In this document: piece by piece, positions 18,401 to 27,523 of the stretch | Position numbering within the stretch: the first letter of the stretch is position 1 | Layout: every line of letters begins with the position of its first letter | NCBI GenBank assembly: GCA_002407775.1 | Contig: DHOP01000013.1 | Location: 1 to 42,151, forward strand | Reading direction: 5' to 3' | Origin: Prevotella sp. UBA5387 | Lineage (GTDB): Bacteria; Bacteroidota; Bacteroidia; Bacteroidales; Bacteroidaceae | Length of the DNA stretch: 42,151 bases | Notes under the pieces: generated by a model | The model's database searches: none | What the model was told of the DNA's origin: nothing | The model's input: the letters and a program-made list of their open reading frames with translations, nothing else | Translations under genes and position numbers: made by a program

Positions 18401-19612
18401 ATGAAAAATATAATAAAGTCAACCATGTTGCTTGTCTGCTCGGTGCTATTTTTAGCATCTTGCAGCGATGACAACGCTTCAAATCCGACCCTGCAAACGC
18501 CTAACACTTTTAAGCTGAACACGCCATCCTACTCGAACCAGCTAATCGACTTAGCTACTTCGACCGGGATAGACTTCACGTGGTCTCAGCCGGCATACGG
18601 GTTCCCAGCAGCAGCAGAATACCAGTTGGAATTTTCGTTGGAAAACAAATGGACCACCTCTACCGATCAAGCATTGGCGGACCAAACTGGTGCTACTATC
18701 CCTGATTACACCATCATCGACGATGTATTCACAACATGTAAAGGACAGGTATCTACTACCAAACTAGCACGTGGTCTACAAATCATAGCTAAATGGGCAT
18801 CTGACGCTGTTCCAAATGTACAGAAAGTATATGTTCGTTGTACAAGTAACTATGTAGGCAAAAAGATTGCCTCCAATGTTGTAGAGATGACGCTCTCTCC
18901 TTATTATGTAGAGCTAAAGGATGCTGAGCCTCAGATTTGGTATCTTGTTGGAGCATGCATTGGCGACGGCAAATGGAATAACAGCGATGCTGGTGTAGGT
19001 ATTTCAATGATTCCAATGTTTACTATTCCAGGTAAGACCTATGACAAAGTTACTGGCGGTGGTGAAATACAATATACTGGATATTTCCCTGATAATGCTG
19101 AATTTAAAATTATTGAGACTGTAGGTGATTGGAACTATGGCATGTGTGGTGATGGTAAAGATACTGGTGGCACTACTTATCGTGCTGGAAAAGATAGCCC
19201 TGATTTAGGTAATATCAAGCTCGCAAAAGGCGGCTATTATAATATTCTTGTGAATACAACCAAACATGAATGTACCATCACACCGGTGCCAATTACTCCA
19301 ACGGTCTTTACTACCATCACCATGCCAGGCAGCTATCAAGGATGGGATGCAAGTAAGAATGAGTTGACCGCAATATCTAGTGTCGAAGGCGTAGAAAACC
19401 ATGACTGGACAGCCACTGCTACATTCGATGCAGATGCACCTTCAGACGGTGGTTTGAAGTTCGCAATCGGTAATTGGGATAAGAGCTGGGGTGCTGAAGA
19501 CTTCCCACGTGGAACCGGTGTTATTGGTGGAAAGGATATTCCATTCAAGGCAGGCACCTATAAAGTATTCTTCAACGACATTCTTGCTGCTTACCAGTTT
19601 ATCGCTCAATAA
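18401..19612 (+). CDS. susE: SusE-type starch-binding outer-membrane lipoprotein
   Basis: A 403-residue lipoprotein that helps the Sus complex hold starch at the cell surface. The lipobox LASC gives lipid Cys21, followed by SDD, which suits export to the surface. An N-terminal SusE Ig-like domain (about 30-170) precedes two carbohydrate-binding modules, one starting at IWYLVG (about 179-297) and one at TTITMPGSYQGW (about 303-403). The length is near that of Bacteroides SusE (387). The frame is open from 18359, but the ATG at 18401 begins the signal peptide and is chosen. A stem-loop separates it from susF. Confidence 0.88.
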   Translation: MKNIIKSTMLLVCSVLFLASCSDDNASNPTLQTPNTFKLNTPSYSNQLIDLATSTGIDFTWSQPAYGFPAAAEYQLEFSLENKWTTSTDQALADQTGATIPDYTIIDDVFTTCKGQVSTTKLARGLQIIAKWASDAVPNVQKVYVRCTSNYVGKKIASNVVEMTLSPYYVELKDAEPQIWYLVGACIGDGKWNNSDAGVGISMIPMFTIPGKTYDKVTGGGEIQYTGYFPDNAEFKIIETVGDWNYGMCGDGKDTGGTTYRAGKDSPDLGNIKLAKGGYYNILVNTTKHECTITPVPITPTVFTTITMPGSYQGWDASKNELTAISSVEGVENHDWTATATFDADAPSDGGLKFAIGNWDKSWGAEDFPRGTGVIGGKDIPFKAGTYKVFFNDILAAYQFIAQ

Positions 19613-19620
19613 CAAACAGT

Positions 19621-19655
19621 TTGCGGAAGATGTCTTCACATGCATCTTCCCGCAA
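19621..19655 (+). other. Intercistronic stem-loop between susE and susF
   Basis: TTGCGGAAGATG and CATCTTCCCGCAA pair as a 12-bp stem with a one-base bulge around a 10-base loop. No T-run follows, so readthrough is likely. Such a hairpin could protect the upstream message and lower susF expression relative to susCDE. Confidence 0.6.
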
Positions 19656-19671
19656 CTAAAAGTAACAAAAC

Positions 19672-21057
19672 ATGAAGAAAATATTATTAGGAATGGGGCT
19701 AGTATTGCTGATGGCAAGCTGCTCCGACAACTATACAGACTGGGCTAATCCTCAGAGCAATGCACAAGAAGATGCCAAAACGGTAAATCTAACCGTGAAC
19801 CCAGCGTCTGCCATTGACTTTGCTACGCTCACAGCTGACTCTGTACAACTTTTTGTTCCAACTGTTAAGGCAGAGAATGGTAGCACAAGCTCCTTTACCA
19901 CCTTACTCTATAATGCAGATAAATCTGCCACACAAACCATTGTGGCAAACGAAAAGGGAATCGTAAGTTCTGCTGAGTTGCAAGCAGCTGTTGTTAAGCT
20001 TTATGGCCGTCGCCCAACAGCTCGTACCATTCCTTTGGATGTTACTGGCTATACTCTTATCAACGGACAAAGCATCAAGAACTTCGGTACAACTACCGCT
20101 ACCGCTACTCCTCAAGCTCCTGTAATAGAGAGCGCTTATTACCTTGTTGGTGGTATAAATAGTTGGAACAATGCAAACACAGACTATGAAGTAGTAAATA
20201 GCGGTGCAGATGTCTATGAGGATCCAGTGTTTACAATTACTCTTTCTGCTGCACAGGTTGAGCAAGGATTTGAATTCAAACTGAATTCTAAGTCTGGTTT
20301 AGGAACTTGGGACAAGTGCTACACAGCCACAACGGACGGTACTGCAGGAAAGATTGCAGATGGAAATGCAGGAGGCAATCTAAAAGTTGACTTTGTGGAT
20401 GGTGCCAAATACTACAAGCTTGAATTCAACATGCTTGATCAAACCTACAAGGTGACCACAATGAGCGATCCTGAGTTGTTCTTGACTGGTGATCACTACG
20501 GATGGGGTAGCACATGGAAGCCACTCATTCCAGTCTATGATACTGCAGATACGTTCTGGACCATTGTCTACTTACATAGTGGAGAGCAGTTCAAGTTCGC
20601 TCCAGAAGCAGGCTGGGGTAATGACTTTGGTATGCAAGCAACTATTGTTGATGAGGCTAATGCAGGCGTCTATGATTCTGGTGGTAATATCACTATTACA
20701 AACGCTGGCTGGTATCTCGTTAAGGTTGTCACTGGTGCAAAGCCAATTGTTAGCTTCCTCAAGCCAAATGTTTACCTCATGGGCGACACTGCTGGAGAAT
20801 GGAACATCGGCGATACACACTTGTTCACTGTACCAACTACAGAAGATGGCGATTTCGTTTCTCCGGCATTTGCAAAGACAGCTGAAGTACGTATGTGCGT
20901 AAGCATCGGTGCCGACTGGTGGAAGACTGAGTTTATCGTCAATGCTAGTGGGAAGATTGATTATCGCGGCAAAGGTGGAGACCAAACACCTGTTACGGTA
21001 ACCGCTGGCCAAAAGGCTTACCTCAACTTCGCAACTGGAACTGGTTCCTATAAATAG
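19672..21057 (+). CDS. susF: SusF-type multi-module starch-binding lipoprotein
   Basis: A 461-residue surface lipoprotein with the lipobox MASC and lipid Cys17, followed by SDN. After an N-terminal domain (about 18-150) come three carbohydrate-binding modules that start alike: YYLVGGINSW (about 156-264), LFLTGDHYGW (about 269-363) and VYLMGDTAGEW (about 367-461). Bacteroides SusF (485 residues) likewise has an N-terminal domain and three modules. Its role is to bind starch rather than to cut it. It follows susE after a 59-bp gap that holds a stem-loop and is followed by a terminator-like hairpin. Sequence between SusF orthologues is poorly conserved, so the name rests on architecture and position. 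Confidence 0.85.
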   Translation: MKKILLGMGLVLLMASCSDNYTDWANPQSNAQEDAKTVNLTVNPASAIDFATLTADSVQLFVPTVKAENGSTSSFTTLLYNADKSATQTIVANEKGIVSSAELQAAVVKLYGRRPTARTIPLDVTGYTLINGQSIKNFGTTTATATPQAPVIESAYYLVGGINSWNNANTDYEVVNSGADVYEDPVFTITLSAAQVEQGFEFKLNSKSGLGTWDKCYTATTDGTAGKIADGNAGGNLKVDFVDGAKYYKLEFNMLDQTYKVTTMSDPELFLTGDHYGWGSTWKPLIPVYDTADTFWTIVYLHSGEQFKFAPEAGWGNDFGMQATIVDEANAGVYDSGGNITITNAGWYLVKVVTGAKPIVSFLKPNVYLMGDTAGEWNIGDTHLFTVPTTEDGDFVSPAFAKTAEVRMCVSIGADWWKTEFIVNASGKIDYRGKGGDQTPVTVTAGQKAYLNFATGTGSYK

Positions 21058-21104
21058 GTAGATTCAAGGTTCTCTTGGTACTATACCTTGTAGCACCATA
21101 TTAT

Positions 21105-21136
21105 AAAGGCGACCTTTGAAAACAAAGATCGCCTTT
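21105..21136 (+). terminator. Hairpin ending the susCDEF unit
   Basis: AAAGGCGACCTTTG and CAAAGATCGCCTTT form a 14-bp stem with one mismatch and an AAAA loop, 47 bases after the susF stop. The sequence after it (ATTACTTTAT) is only moderately T-rich. The amylase gene starts 70 bases later with no clear promoter, so this may be an attenuator that allows some readthrough. Confidence 0.7.
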
Positions 21137-21205
21137 ATTACTTTATAAAATGATGGCTTCATGCTAACTCATTATAATAACAATACATATAAAAAATCAA
21201 GACAC

Positions 21206-23209
21206 ATGAAAAAGCTAAAAATATTACTTTTCATATTGCTTGCACTACCCTCGAGTGTTTTGGCCCAAGGATGGCCAATCGACTACGGCGGTGTAATGTT
21301 GCAGGGATTCTATTGGGACAGCTTTACGCTTTCTCAATGGACTAAGCTTGAAAACCGTACTAATGATCTCAAAGGCTACTTCGATTTGGTCTGGGTGCCA
21401 CAAAGTGGCCGTTGTCTCAACTCCATGTCAATGGGCTACGATCCATATTACTTCTTCGATCAGACATCTTCCTTCGGCAGTGCGACTGAATTGAAATCGA
21501 TGATTTCAACATTCAAATCCAATGGTATTTTAACGATTGCCGATGTGGTAATTAACCATCACAACAATGACAACACAGGCTGGTGGGGATTCCCCTCAGA
21601 GCAATATAACGGCATAACCTATCAGCTTCTACCATCAGACATTGTTCGAAACGATGATGGTGGTGCCACTCTTGCCCAAGCTAATCTTATGGGTGTACAG
21701 CTTAGCGCCAACAACGATGAGGGTGAAGATTGGGGAGGAATGCGCGACTTAGATCATAAAAGCACCAATGTTCAAAACATCGTAAAAGCCTACCAGAAGT
21801 TCCTAGTCAATGACTTAGGGTACTCTGGTTTCCGCTATGATATGGTGAAAGGATTCAATGGGTCACATGTGGGCGACTACAACGATGCTGCCGGAGTCAA
21901 ATATTCAGTCGGCGAATATTGGGATGGAAACATTAACAACTTGGAGAGTTGGATAAACTCTACAACTAAGAGAAGCGCTGCTTTTGATTTTGCATTCCGA
22001 TATAATGTCCGCGACGCCATTAATGCCTCTGACTGGAGCAGACTCAACAGCACCAACAATTTAGTACACGATATTAACTATCGCCAATATGGTGTAACCT
22101 TTGTGGAAAACCATGATACAGAATATCGCTCTTCAACCTCACAACAAGACCCTATTCGTCGTGACACGCTTGCTGCTAATGCATACCTTTTAGCTATGCC
22201 AGGCACTCCTTGTGTATTCTATAAGCATTATTTAGCTTACCCTGCCGAGATCAAAGCTATGATTGAGGCACGTAAGGTGGCCGGTGTTAAAAACACCAGC
22301 GAATATACAAACTACCGCAGTACAGCAGCCTATTATGCCAATGTAGTTACCGGTACAAAAGGCAACTTGCTAGTCGCAGTTGGATCAGGATTCCCCGAGC
22401 CCAGCCCCTATTATTACATAAAGATTCTCAGTGGCTACCACTATGCTTACTATCTCACCCCCTCTACGGAGGTAGCTTTTGCCGACAAGCCATCAGGGGA
22501 TTACTTTACTTCGTTCTCTACAACACTTACTGCAGTTTCTGCTACGGCAGGAGCCCAGCTCGTGTACACTACAGACGGTACAGCACCTACTGCAACGCAT
22601 GGTACAGTTGTAGCATCTGGCACAAAGGTTGATATTACAACGACGACAACCCTCAATGTCGGATTGCTCGTAAATGGCATCGTAACAAATACTATCACCA
22701 GAAACTTCAACTTTGTCGCAAACAACGTAACCTATGAGACACCACCCACTGGATACAAATATCATGCGTATTTCATTGCACCCAACACATGGAATGCGGA
22801 TGTCGATGTATATGCGTGGGCTTGGATTACAAATGGGGCTAACTATACGCCGGACAACAATGCTCAATGGCCTGGCGATAAAGCGCACGTCTATCGTATT
22901 GGTATAACTGCAGAAGGAAGCTACGTTTGGGAGTGGTGCTACTATGGGACAGAGACGGTTCCACCATCGTACATTATATTTAACAAAGGCTTTGGAGGTA
23001 GCAGCAATCAGACAGGCAATATGACTTTCACTGACGGAGGTTGGTACAATATGAATTCTACAGTTTCCAACCCCGCTCTTGGGATAAAAGGCGTAACAGT
23101 GCAACCCGCAAATAATGATAGTTGGTACACGCTCACTGGTGCACGCATCAGCAATCCTACCCAACAAGGTATCTATATCCACAACGGCAAGAAGGTTGTC
23201 ATCCGATAG
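21206..23209 (+). CDS. Secreted GH13 alpha-amylase with CBM26 and a type IX-like C-terminal tail
   Basis: A 667-residue endo-amylase in the place of SusG. The signal peptide is residues 1-20 (SSVLA-Q), with no lipobox. The GH13 domain (about 25-420) shows IADVVINHH (111-119), FRYD with nucleophile D212, GEYWD with E237 and ENHD with D304. A chitobiase-C-like or Fn3-associated domain follows (about 433-505). Next is a starch-binding CBM26 module (about 515-620; YAWAW, WPGD and IIFNKG are its landmarks). The last 30 residues, WYTLTGARISNP...GIYIHNGKKVVIR, match the short C-terminal tail common on Prevotella proteins exported by the type IX system. It lacks the inserted CBM58 of Bacteroides SusG. 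The ATG at 21206 is chosen because it starts the signal peptide. Secretion route is inferred. Confidence 0.92.
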   Translation: MKKLKILLFILLALPSSVLAQGWPIDYGGVMLQGFYWDSFTLSQWTKLENRTNDLKGYFDLVWVPQSGRCLNSMSMGYDPYYFFDQTSSFGSATELKSMISTFKSNGILTIADVVINHHNNDNTGWWGFPSEQYNGITYQLLPSDIVRNDDGGATLAQANLMGVQLSANNDEGEDWGGMRDLDHKSTNVQNIVKAYQKFLVNDLGYSGFRYDMVKGFNGSHVGDYNDAAGVKYSVGEYWDGNINNLESWINSTTKRSAAFDFAFRYNVRDAINASDWSRLNSTNNLVHDINYRQYGVTFVENHDTEYRSSTSQQDPIRRDTLAANAYLLAMPGTPCVFYKHYLAYPAEIKAMIEARKVAGVKNTSEYTNYRSTAAYYANVVTGTKGNLLVAVGSGFPEPSPYYYIKILSGYHYAYYLTPSTEVAFADKPSGDYFTSFSTTLTAVSATAGAQLVYTTDGTAPTATHGTVVASGTKVDITTTTTLNVGLLVNGIVTNTITRNFNFVANNVTYETPPTGYKYHAYFIAPNTWNADVDVYAWAWITNGANYTPDNNAQWPGDKAHVYRIGITAEGSYVWEWCYYGTETVPPSYIIFNKGFGGSSNQTGNMTFTDGGWYNMNSTVSNPALGIKGVTVQPANNDSWYTLTGARISNPTQQGIYIHNGKKVVIR

Positions 23210-23242
23210 TTACCTTAGCAATTGAAATAACATAAAACAAAA

Positions 23243-23278
23243 GAGGCCACACTGCAATATTATTGTCAGTGTGGCCTC
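23243..23278. terminator. Bidirectional terminator between the amylase and GH31 genes
   Basis: GAGGCCACACTG and CAGTGTGGCCTC form a perfect 12-bp stem with a 12-base loop between two convergent genes. The minus-strand side is followed by CTTTTGTTTTATG, so it is strongest for the GH31 transcript. The plus side has TCTTATAT. Confidence 0.85.
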
Positions 23279-23297
23279 AGTCTTATATGGAAAAGCT

Positions 23298-25778
23298 TTA
23301 TAGTTCTATCGTTAGTTTCTTGCCCTCATAGTTTACGGTTTTAGCGCCAGCCATTGGCTTGTCACCAGATCCGCTAGCTTTATTAACCAACACAATGCGG
23401 AACTGTCGTTTGGCAAGCATGCCTTTGAACTTGCCTACTCTAGGCTCAATGGTTAGTTTGTGAGCGTTGTCATCATAAACAAATCTGATGAGAGAATATT
23501 TGCCCTTTTCGTAATTATAAGTATCTCCCTCATCCTCATATAATGTGAAAGTGCCGTCAGCTCCAGGATAAACACGAATTTCAAGGTCATCCCAAGGCTT
23601 CTCACTGCTATATTGCACGGCAGGGCCAAATGGCATTACAGTACCAACCTTAACATAGACTGGCATGATGTCTATTGGACAAAGGCGCTGCACATTGCGA
23701 CCTCCATCATGGCGCTCATTAGTCCAAAAATCGTACCATTGAGAACCAGCAGGCAAGTATACTTTAACAGGAGCAGCAGCCTTCTTTACGTCAGGGTAAA
23801 TCTCATGGCCACGTTTCTTTTCATCTTTCCAAGTATAAAGTGGGTCCGTCACAGGCTTCACCAGGAGGTTACGACCAAACATATACTCATCATTAAGTCT
23901 CGAAGCACGCTTGTCTTGGCTGAAATCCATGACCAATGGACGCATTATGGTACCATCACTAACTGCACTTTCGCCTGCAGCACTATAGATATAGGGCAGC
24001 AAACGATAGCGTAGACGTATGAAATCAGTCATCGCATCATATGCCCAATCACCCGCTTTGCCAAATAGATAAAGTTCGCTAACCATAGGTGAAGAGCAGT
24101 GGTTGCGCATCAAAGGCAAGAAGGTTGCCCACTGCATCCAACGTGTCTGCAATTCCTGTAGGGCCGGATTCTTGGGATCTTGCTCAAACTCCCAATAGAA
24201 GAAACCACCAATATCGGTGTTCCAGAACGGAATACCACAGAGTGAATAATTGAGTCCAGAAGGTATCTGGTTTTTCATTTCATTCCAGCTTGCCACGATA
24301 TCACCGCTCCAAGAGAATGTTCCGTAGTGCTGCAACCCCATCGATCCGCTACGTGTCATCTGCACCGAGCGTTTGCCATTGCCTGGCATCGCCCTCTGGT
24401 GATCATAGATACCACCGTTGTGTACAAGTGGGAAAGCATTCTTCACACTACGCCATGAGCCATCGGCTGTTAGGTAATTATCATCTCCCGGGTGCTCAAA
24501 GTGATCTGGCTCCGTTGAGTCAGTCCACCATGCATCCATTCCCATACCATAAAGATTGGTCAAATACTTCCAATAGATATTACGGGCCTGTGGGTTGAAA
24601 GCGTCATAGGGCAACACACCTTGGTTTCTAGGCCAAGTGTCGAAAGGCAATAGCGCATTGATCGCCTTAAGTTCCTTGTATTGGTCTGTCCATGGACCAA
24701 AGCTGGCCCAGATGGAGATCATCAACTTCGCATTGTTGTTGTGGACATAGCTCACCATTTCTTCAGGACTCTTAAGCCTTGGTTGTTGCTGTGAAGGCAT
24801 ATTCACCATGTCCTTTGGCAGATACTTTGCCCATGCCTTATCGCCAACCTTATTAATATAAAAAGGATTCATAAAGCGCATCGCATTCCAGTTGGAATCA
24901 CAACCCCAGTACTGCCAATCCTGAACGATTCCGTCTAGAGGAATCTGCAATTGTCTGTATTTATCAAGCACAGTTGCCAATTCATCGCTTGTCTTATAAC
25001 GCTCTCGGCACTGCCAGAAGCCCATAGTCCAAAGTGGAAACATCGTTGCCTTGCCTGTCAACTCGCGTACTGCTGCAATCGTACCATCCTGAGTACCATC
25101 ACGATAAAGGAAATAATAATCTATGTAGGGTGCCACCTCGCTGGAAAATCGAGTGCCATCAGCATTGTCGTCGAAAGTCGACCGCCCAGCGTTGTCCCAA
25201 TATAGTCCATAGCCTTTCTCGCTAGTGAAATAAGGAATAGAAATATAAGTGTTGTGGTTCCATATCTCCACATGTCTCCCTCGCTGGTTCATAGCCGTGT
25301 CACGTAGCTGCCCTAAGCCATAGATAGCCTCTCCATCAGCCAACTTAAAAGTCTGCGACACATTGAATTTTCCTGCATCCACAGCATTTACACATGGATT
25401 AATAGCATTGCCTTCGGCCTTTAGCAATGTATTACCAATGCTGTCAGCGAACAGAATCTCGCCTGTTTTCTTGTCCAGACTCACCTTGATATTCGCAGAC
25501 CGGAGCAAAAGCTGATCACCACGCTCCTCGGTTTCAATGCTTTTCTTCAGCCCTTGTCCAGGTTTCATGATGACTGAGTAGCTTTTGCGTTCGGGCATAT
25601 TGCCCTGCCCTATTGCCACTCTAACCCTTACTATGGTGGGCGAATAGAATTGGATCTGTACATTCTTCTCACCGATCTGTCGGCTTTCTCCGAACTTCAA
25701 TACTTTGGCTTGGATAAACATGCTGTTCATCGCGAGCAAGCACAACAACCATAGTCTAATAATATTGTTATTTCTCAT
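23298..25778 (-). CDS. GH31 alpha-glucosidase family enzyme
   Basis: An 826-residue periplasmic exo-glycosidase. The signal peptide is about residues 1-24 (FIQA-K). An N-terminal galactose-mutarotase-like domain precedes the barrel. The catalytic nucleophile is D420 in DAWWTDSTEPD and the acid/base is D493 in SWSGD. A C-terminal DUF5110-like beta domain ends the protein. The family includes alpha-glucosidases, alpha-xylosidases and alpha-transglucosylases. Next to a starch locus, action on alpha-1,4 or alpha-1,6 glucosides is the likelier job, but a role for the second SusCD system is also possible. It is 96 bp downstream of the second SusD gene on the same strand, beyond a strong hairpin, and converges with the amylase gene. 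Confidence 0.9.
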   Translation of the reverse strand: MRNNNIIRLWLLCLLAMNSMFIQAKVLKFGESRQIGEKNVQIQFYSPTIVRVRVAIGQGNMPERKSYSVIMKPGQGLKKSIETEERGDQLLLRSANIKVSLDKKTGEILFADSIGNTLLKAEGNAINPCVNAVDAGKFNVSQTFKLADGEAIYGLGQLRDTAMNQRGRHVEIWNHNTYISIPYFTSEKGYGLYWDNAGRSTFDDNADGTRFSSEVAPYIDYYFLYRDGTQDGTIAAVRELTGKATMFPLWTMGFWQCRERYKTSDELATVLDKYRQLQIPLDGIVQDWQYWGCDSNWNAMRFMNPFYINKVGDKAWAKYLPKDMVNMPSQQQPRLKSPEEMVSYVHNNNAKLMISIWASFGPWTDQYKELKAINALLPFDTWPRNQGVLPYDAFNPQARNIYWKYLTNLYGMGMDAWWTDSTEPDHFEHPGDDNYLTADGSWRSVKNAFPLVHNGGIYDHQRAMPGNGKRSVQMTRSGSMGLQHYGTFSWSGDIVASWNEMKNQIPSGLNYSLCGIPFWNTDIGGFFYWEFEQDPKNPALQELQTRWMQWATFLPLMRNHCSSPMVSELYLFGKAGDWAYDAMTDFIRLRYRLLPYIYSAAGESAVSDGTIMRPLVMDFSQDKRASRLNDEYMFGRNLLVKPVTDPLYTWKDEKKRGHEIYPDVKKAAAPVKVYLPAGSQWYDFWTNERHDGGRNVQRLCPIDIMPVYVKVGTVMPFGPAVQYSSEKPWDDLEIRVYPGADGTFTLYEDEGDTYNYEKGKYSLIRFVYDDNAHKLTIEPRVGKFKGMLAKRQFRIVLVNKASGSGDKPMAGAKTVNYEGKKLTIEL

Positions 25779-25824
25779 TGCTTATTATATAGTTATTCTA
25801 TTAACGGTTCACACTTCAAACAAG

Positions 25825-25858
25825 TATGGTGAGTCATAAATTTATTTGACTCACCATA
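25825..25858 (-). terminator. Hairpin between the second susD and the GH31 gene
   Basis: TATGGTGAGTCA and TGACTCACCATA form a perfect 12-bp stem with a 10-base AT-only loop, 16 bases after the susD-like stop. The minus strand continues CTTGTTTGAAG, a weak T-run. It probably reduces transcription into GH31. Confidence 0.65.
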
Positions 25859-25874
25859 CAAATATGTGTACAAC

Positions 25875-27503
25875 TTAATACCCTGGATTTTGCTTCAAAT
25901 TGCCATTTGAAAGCAATTCCTTATTCGGGATTGGATACAAATTCTTAGTTTTATCACTGGGGTTGTGAGAGAACCAAGAGCCTGTTGCAAATACTCCAAA
26001 TCGTATCATATCCTGACGTCGACGCCCCTCTTGAGAGAACTCCCATCCAAGTTCATCTAGCATCCTACCATACTTGATGTTTAGATTGTCATGAGTTGTT
26101 GAAGCATTATCACGTCTTCCATAATCGTAAATACTATTCCCAATTAATTGATCAGCCGTTACTTGAGCTTTGTTTGGATGGGAAGTAAAATTCCTTTCGC
26201 GAACTTTAGTCACAAGTCCGGCTGCCAGTTCTGTTTTCCCTGTACGTAGGAGAGCCTCAGCCTTCATAAGTAAGACATCAGCATAACGTAATAGTGGAAA
26301 ATCATTACTCAATCTATTCGTAATACCTTGAGCATATTCAAATTTGCCCCAACGCAAGCCTTGGTTTTCTTCAGATCCATCTATGCTATTAACCTTGTTT
26401 ACATAATTTAGAGGCTGCCCGACCAAGTTTCCCATAGTACACTTTAATGTGTCACCATTTGATGAGTACTGCATCCCTGAAATAAAATCGTCAGTTAGGC
26501 GCTTATCGTCAGGGTCAAACGTATCGATATATTGTGGCATGACACAAACTCCACCCCATGGGGTTGCCTGGAAATTATAGGTTGCTTGATTTTCTGGCTG
26601 CAAAGAGTACATATGGTAATCAAATGCATTCCAATCGTCAACATAGGTCTCATCAAAAGGCAAAGCAAAGATTATTTCCTTCGAATTCTCATTCTTTGTG
26701 GCGAAGACACTTTTGCGAACACTCTCCAATTCATATTTTCCAGAATTAATAACAGAATCGCATGCTACAATGCATTTGTCATAATCTTGATGAGTACCAT
26801 CCGAAAATACCTCAGAATTAATGTACATCTTTGCTAACAAAGCATAGCCTGCCCACTTATTAAACCTACCATAATATTCACTATTTACCTTATCTGATAA
26901 ATTTGGAATATTCTCGGTGAGCTCCTTGATAATAAATTCATACACTTCCTTTCGACTGCTTTGTTCTGGCAAATAGCCGTCAGGCACATCAAATTTAGTT
27001 ACAATTGGAACATTACCAAAGAGATCATCCAATATGTAATAATAAGAAGCCCGGAGAACTTTAAGCTCAGAGACAATTGAAGACTCTCTATCTCCTAATT
27101 TTATTTGACCTGACTCTATCTGATAAAGCACCCGATTACATGTGTTGATTCCTTCATAGGTACGTACCCATGATTGCAAAGGGATATCATCTTCACTAGT
27201 CCATTTGTGCTGGTGCATGCGCTTATAGACACCTCCATCCACCCATCCATTGGGTCGAGCGGGAAGGACATCTTCATCTGCAGGGAGCATTTGAGCACGC
27301 GCTACACCATTCCACAACAACAAGGTTTTCCTCCATGAGACATAACCAGAGGCCAATAATGAAGCTACATCTTCGTTGGTCGGTTCAAAGCCGTCAGCTA
27401 CAATGCTATTATAACTAGTATCTTCTAGTTGAGTACAGGAAGTTACACTTGTAAGAAACATCCCCCCTGCCAAACAGTATATAAATAATAATTTTGATTT
27501 CAT
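25875..27503 (-). CDS. Second SusD/RagB-type glycan-binding lipoprotein
   Basis: A 542-residue outer-membrane lipoprotein, partner of the adjacent second SusC. The lipobox region TSVTSC gives lipid Cys23, followed by TQLED. The helical SusD core shows YEGINTCNRVLYQIE, LKVLRASYYYILDDLFGNVPI and a C-terminal RYADVLLMKAEALLRTG segment. It ends in LKQNPGY, the family signature. It is clearly distinct from the starch SusD at 16742-18349. It lies 20 bp after the second SusC and is controlled with it by the ECF sigma/FecR pair. The ligand is unknown; the nearby GH31 hints at an alpha-glucoside, but systems of this regulatory type often target host or complex glycans. Confidence 0.92.
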   Translation of the reverse strand: MKSKLLFIYCLAGGMFLTSVTSCTQLEDTSYNSIVADGFEPTNEDVASLLASGYVSWRKTLLLWNGVARAQMLPADEDVLPARPNGWVDGGVYKRMHQHKWTSEDDIPLQSWVRTYEGINTCNRVLYQIESGQIKLGDRESSIVSELKVLRASYYYILDDLFGNVPIVTKFDVPDGYLPEQSSRKEVYEFIIKELTENIPNLSDKVNSEYYGRFNKWAGYALLAKMYINSEVFSDGTHQDYDKCIVACDSVINSGKYELESVRKSVFATKNENSKEIIFALPFDETYVDDWNAFDYHMYSLQPENQATYNFQATPWGGVCVMPQYIDTFDPDDKRLTDDFISGMQYSSNGDTLKCTMGNLVGQPLNYVNKVNSIDGSEENQGLRWGKFEYAQGITNRLSNDFPLLRYADVLLMKAEALLRTGKTELAAGLVTKVRERNFTSHPNKAQVTADQLIGNSIYDYGRRDNASTTHDNLNIKYGRMLDELGWEFSQEGRRRQDMIRFGVFATGSWFSHNPSDKTKNLYPIPNKELLSNGNLKQNPGY

Positions 27504-27523
27504 ATTGATTTAGGATTTAGTAA

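Noticed and set aside
22493..23182. 229-codon minus-strand frame opposite the amylase CBM26 region
   Set aside because: Antisense shadow of a gene with clear domains; extremely Cys-rich with no motif.
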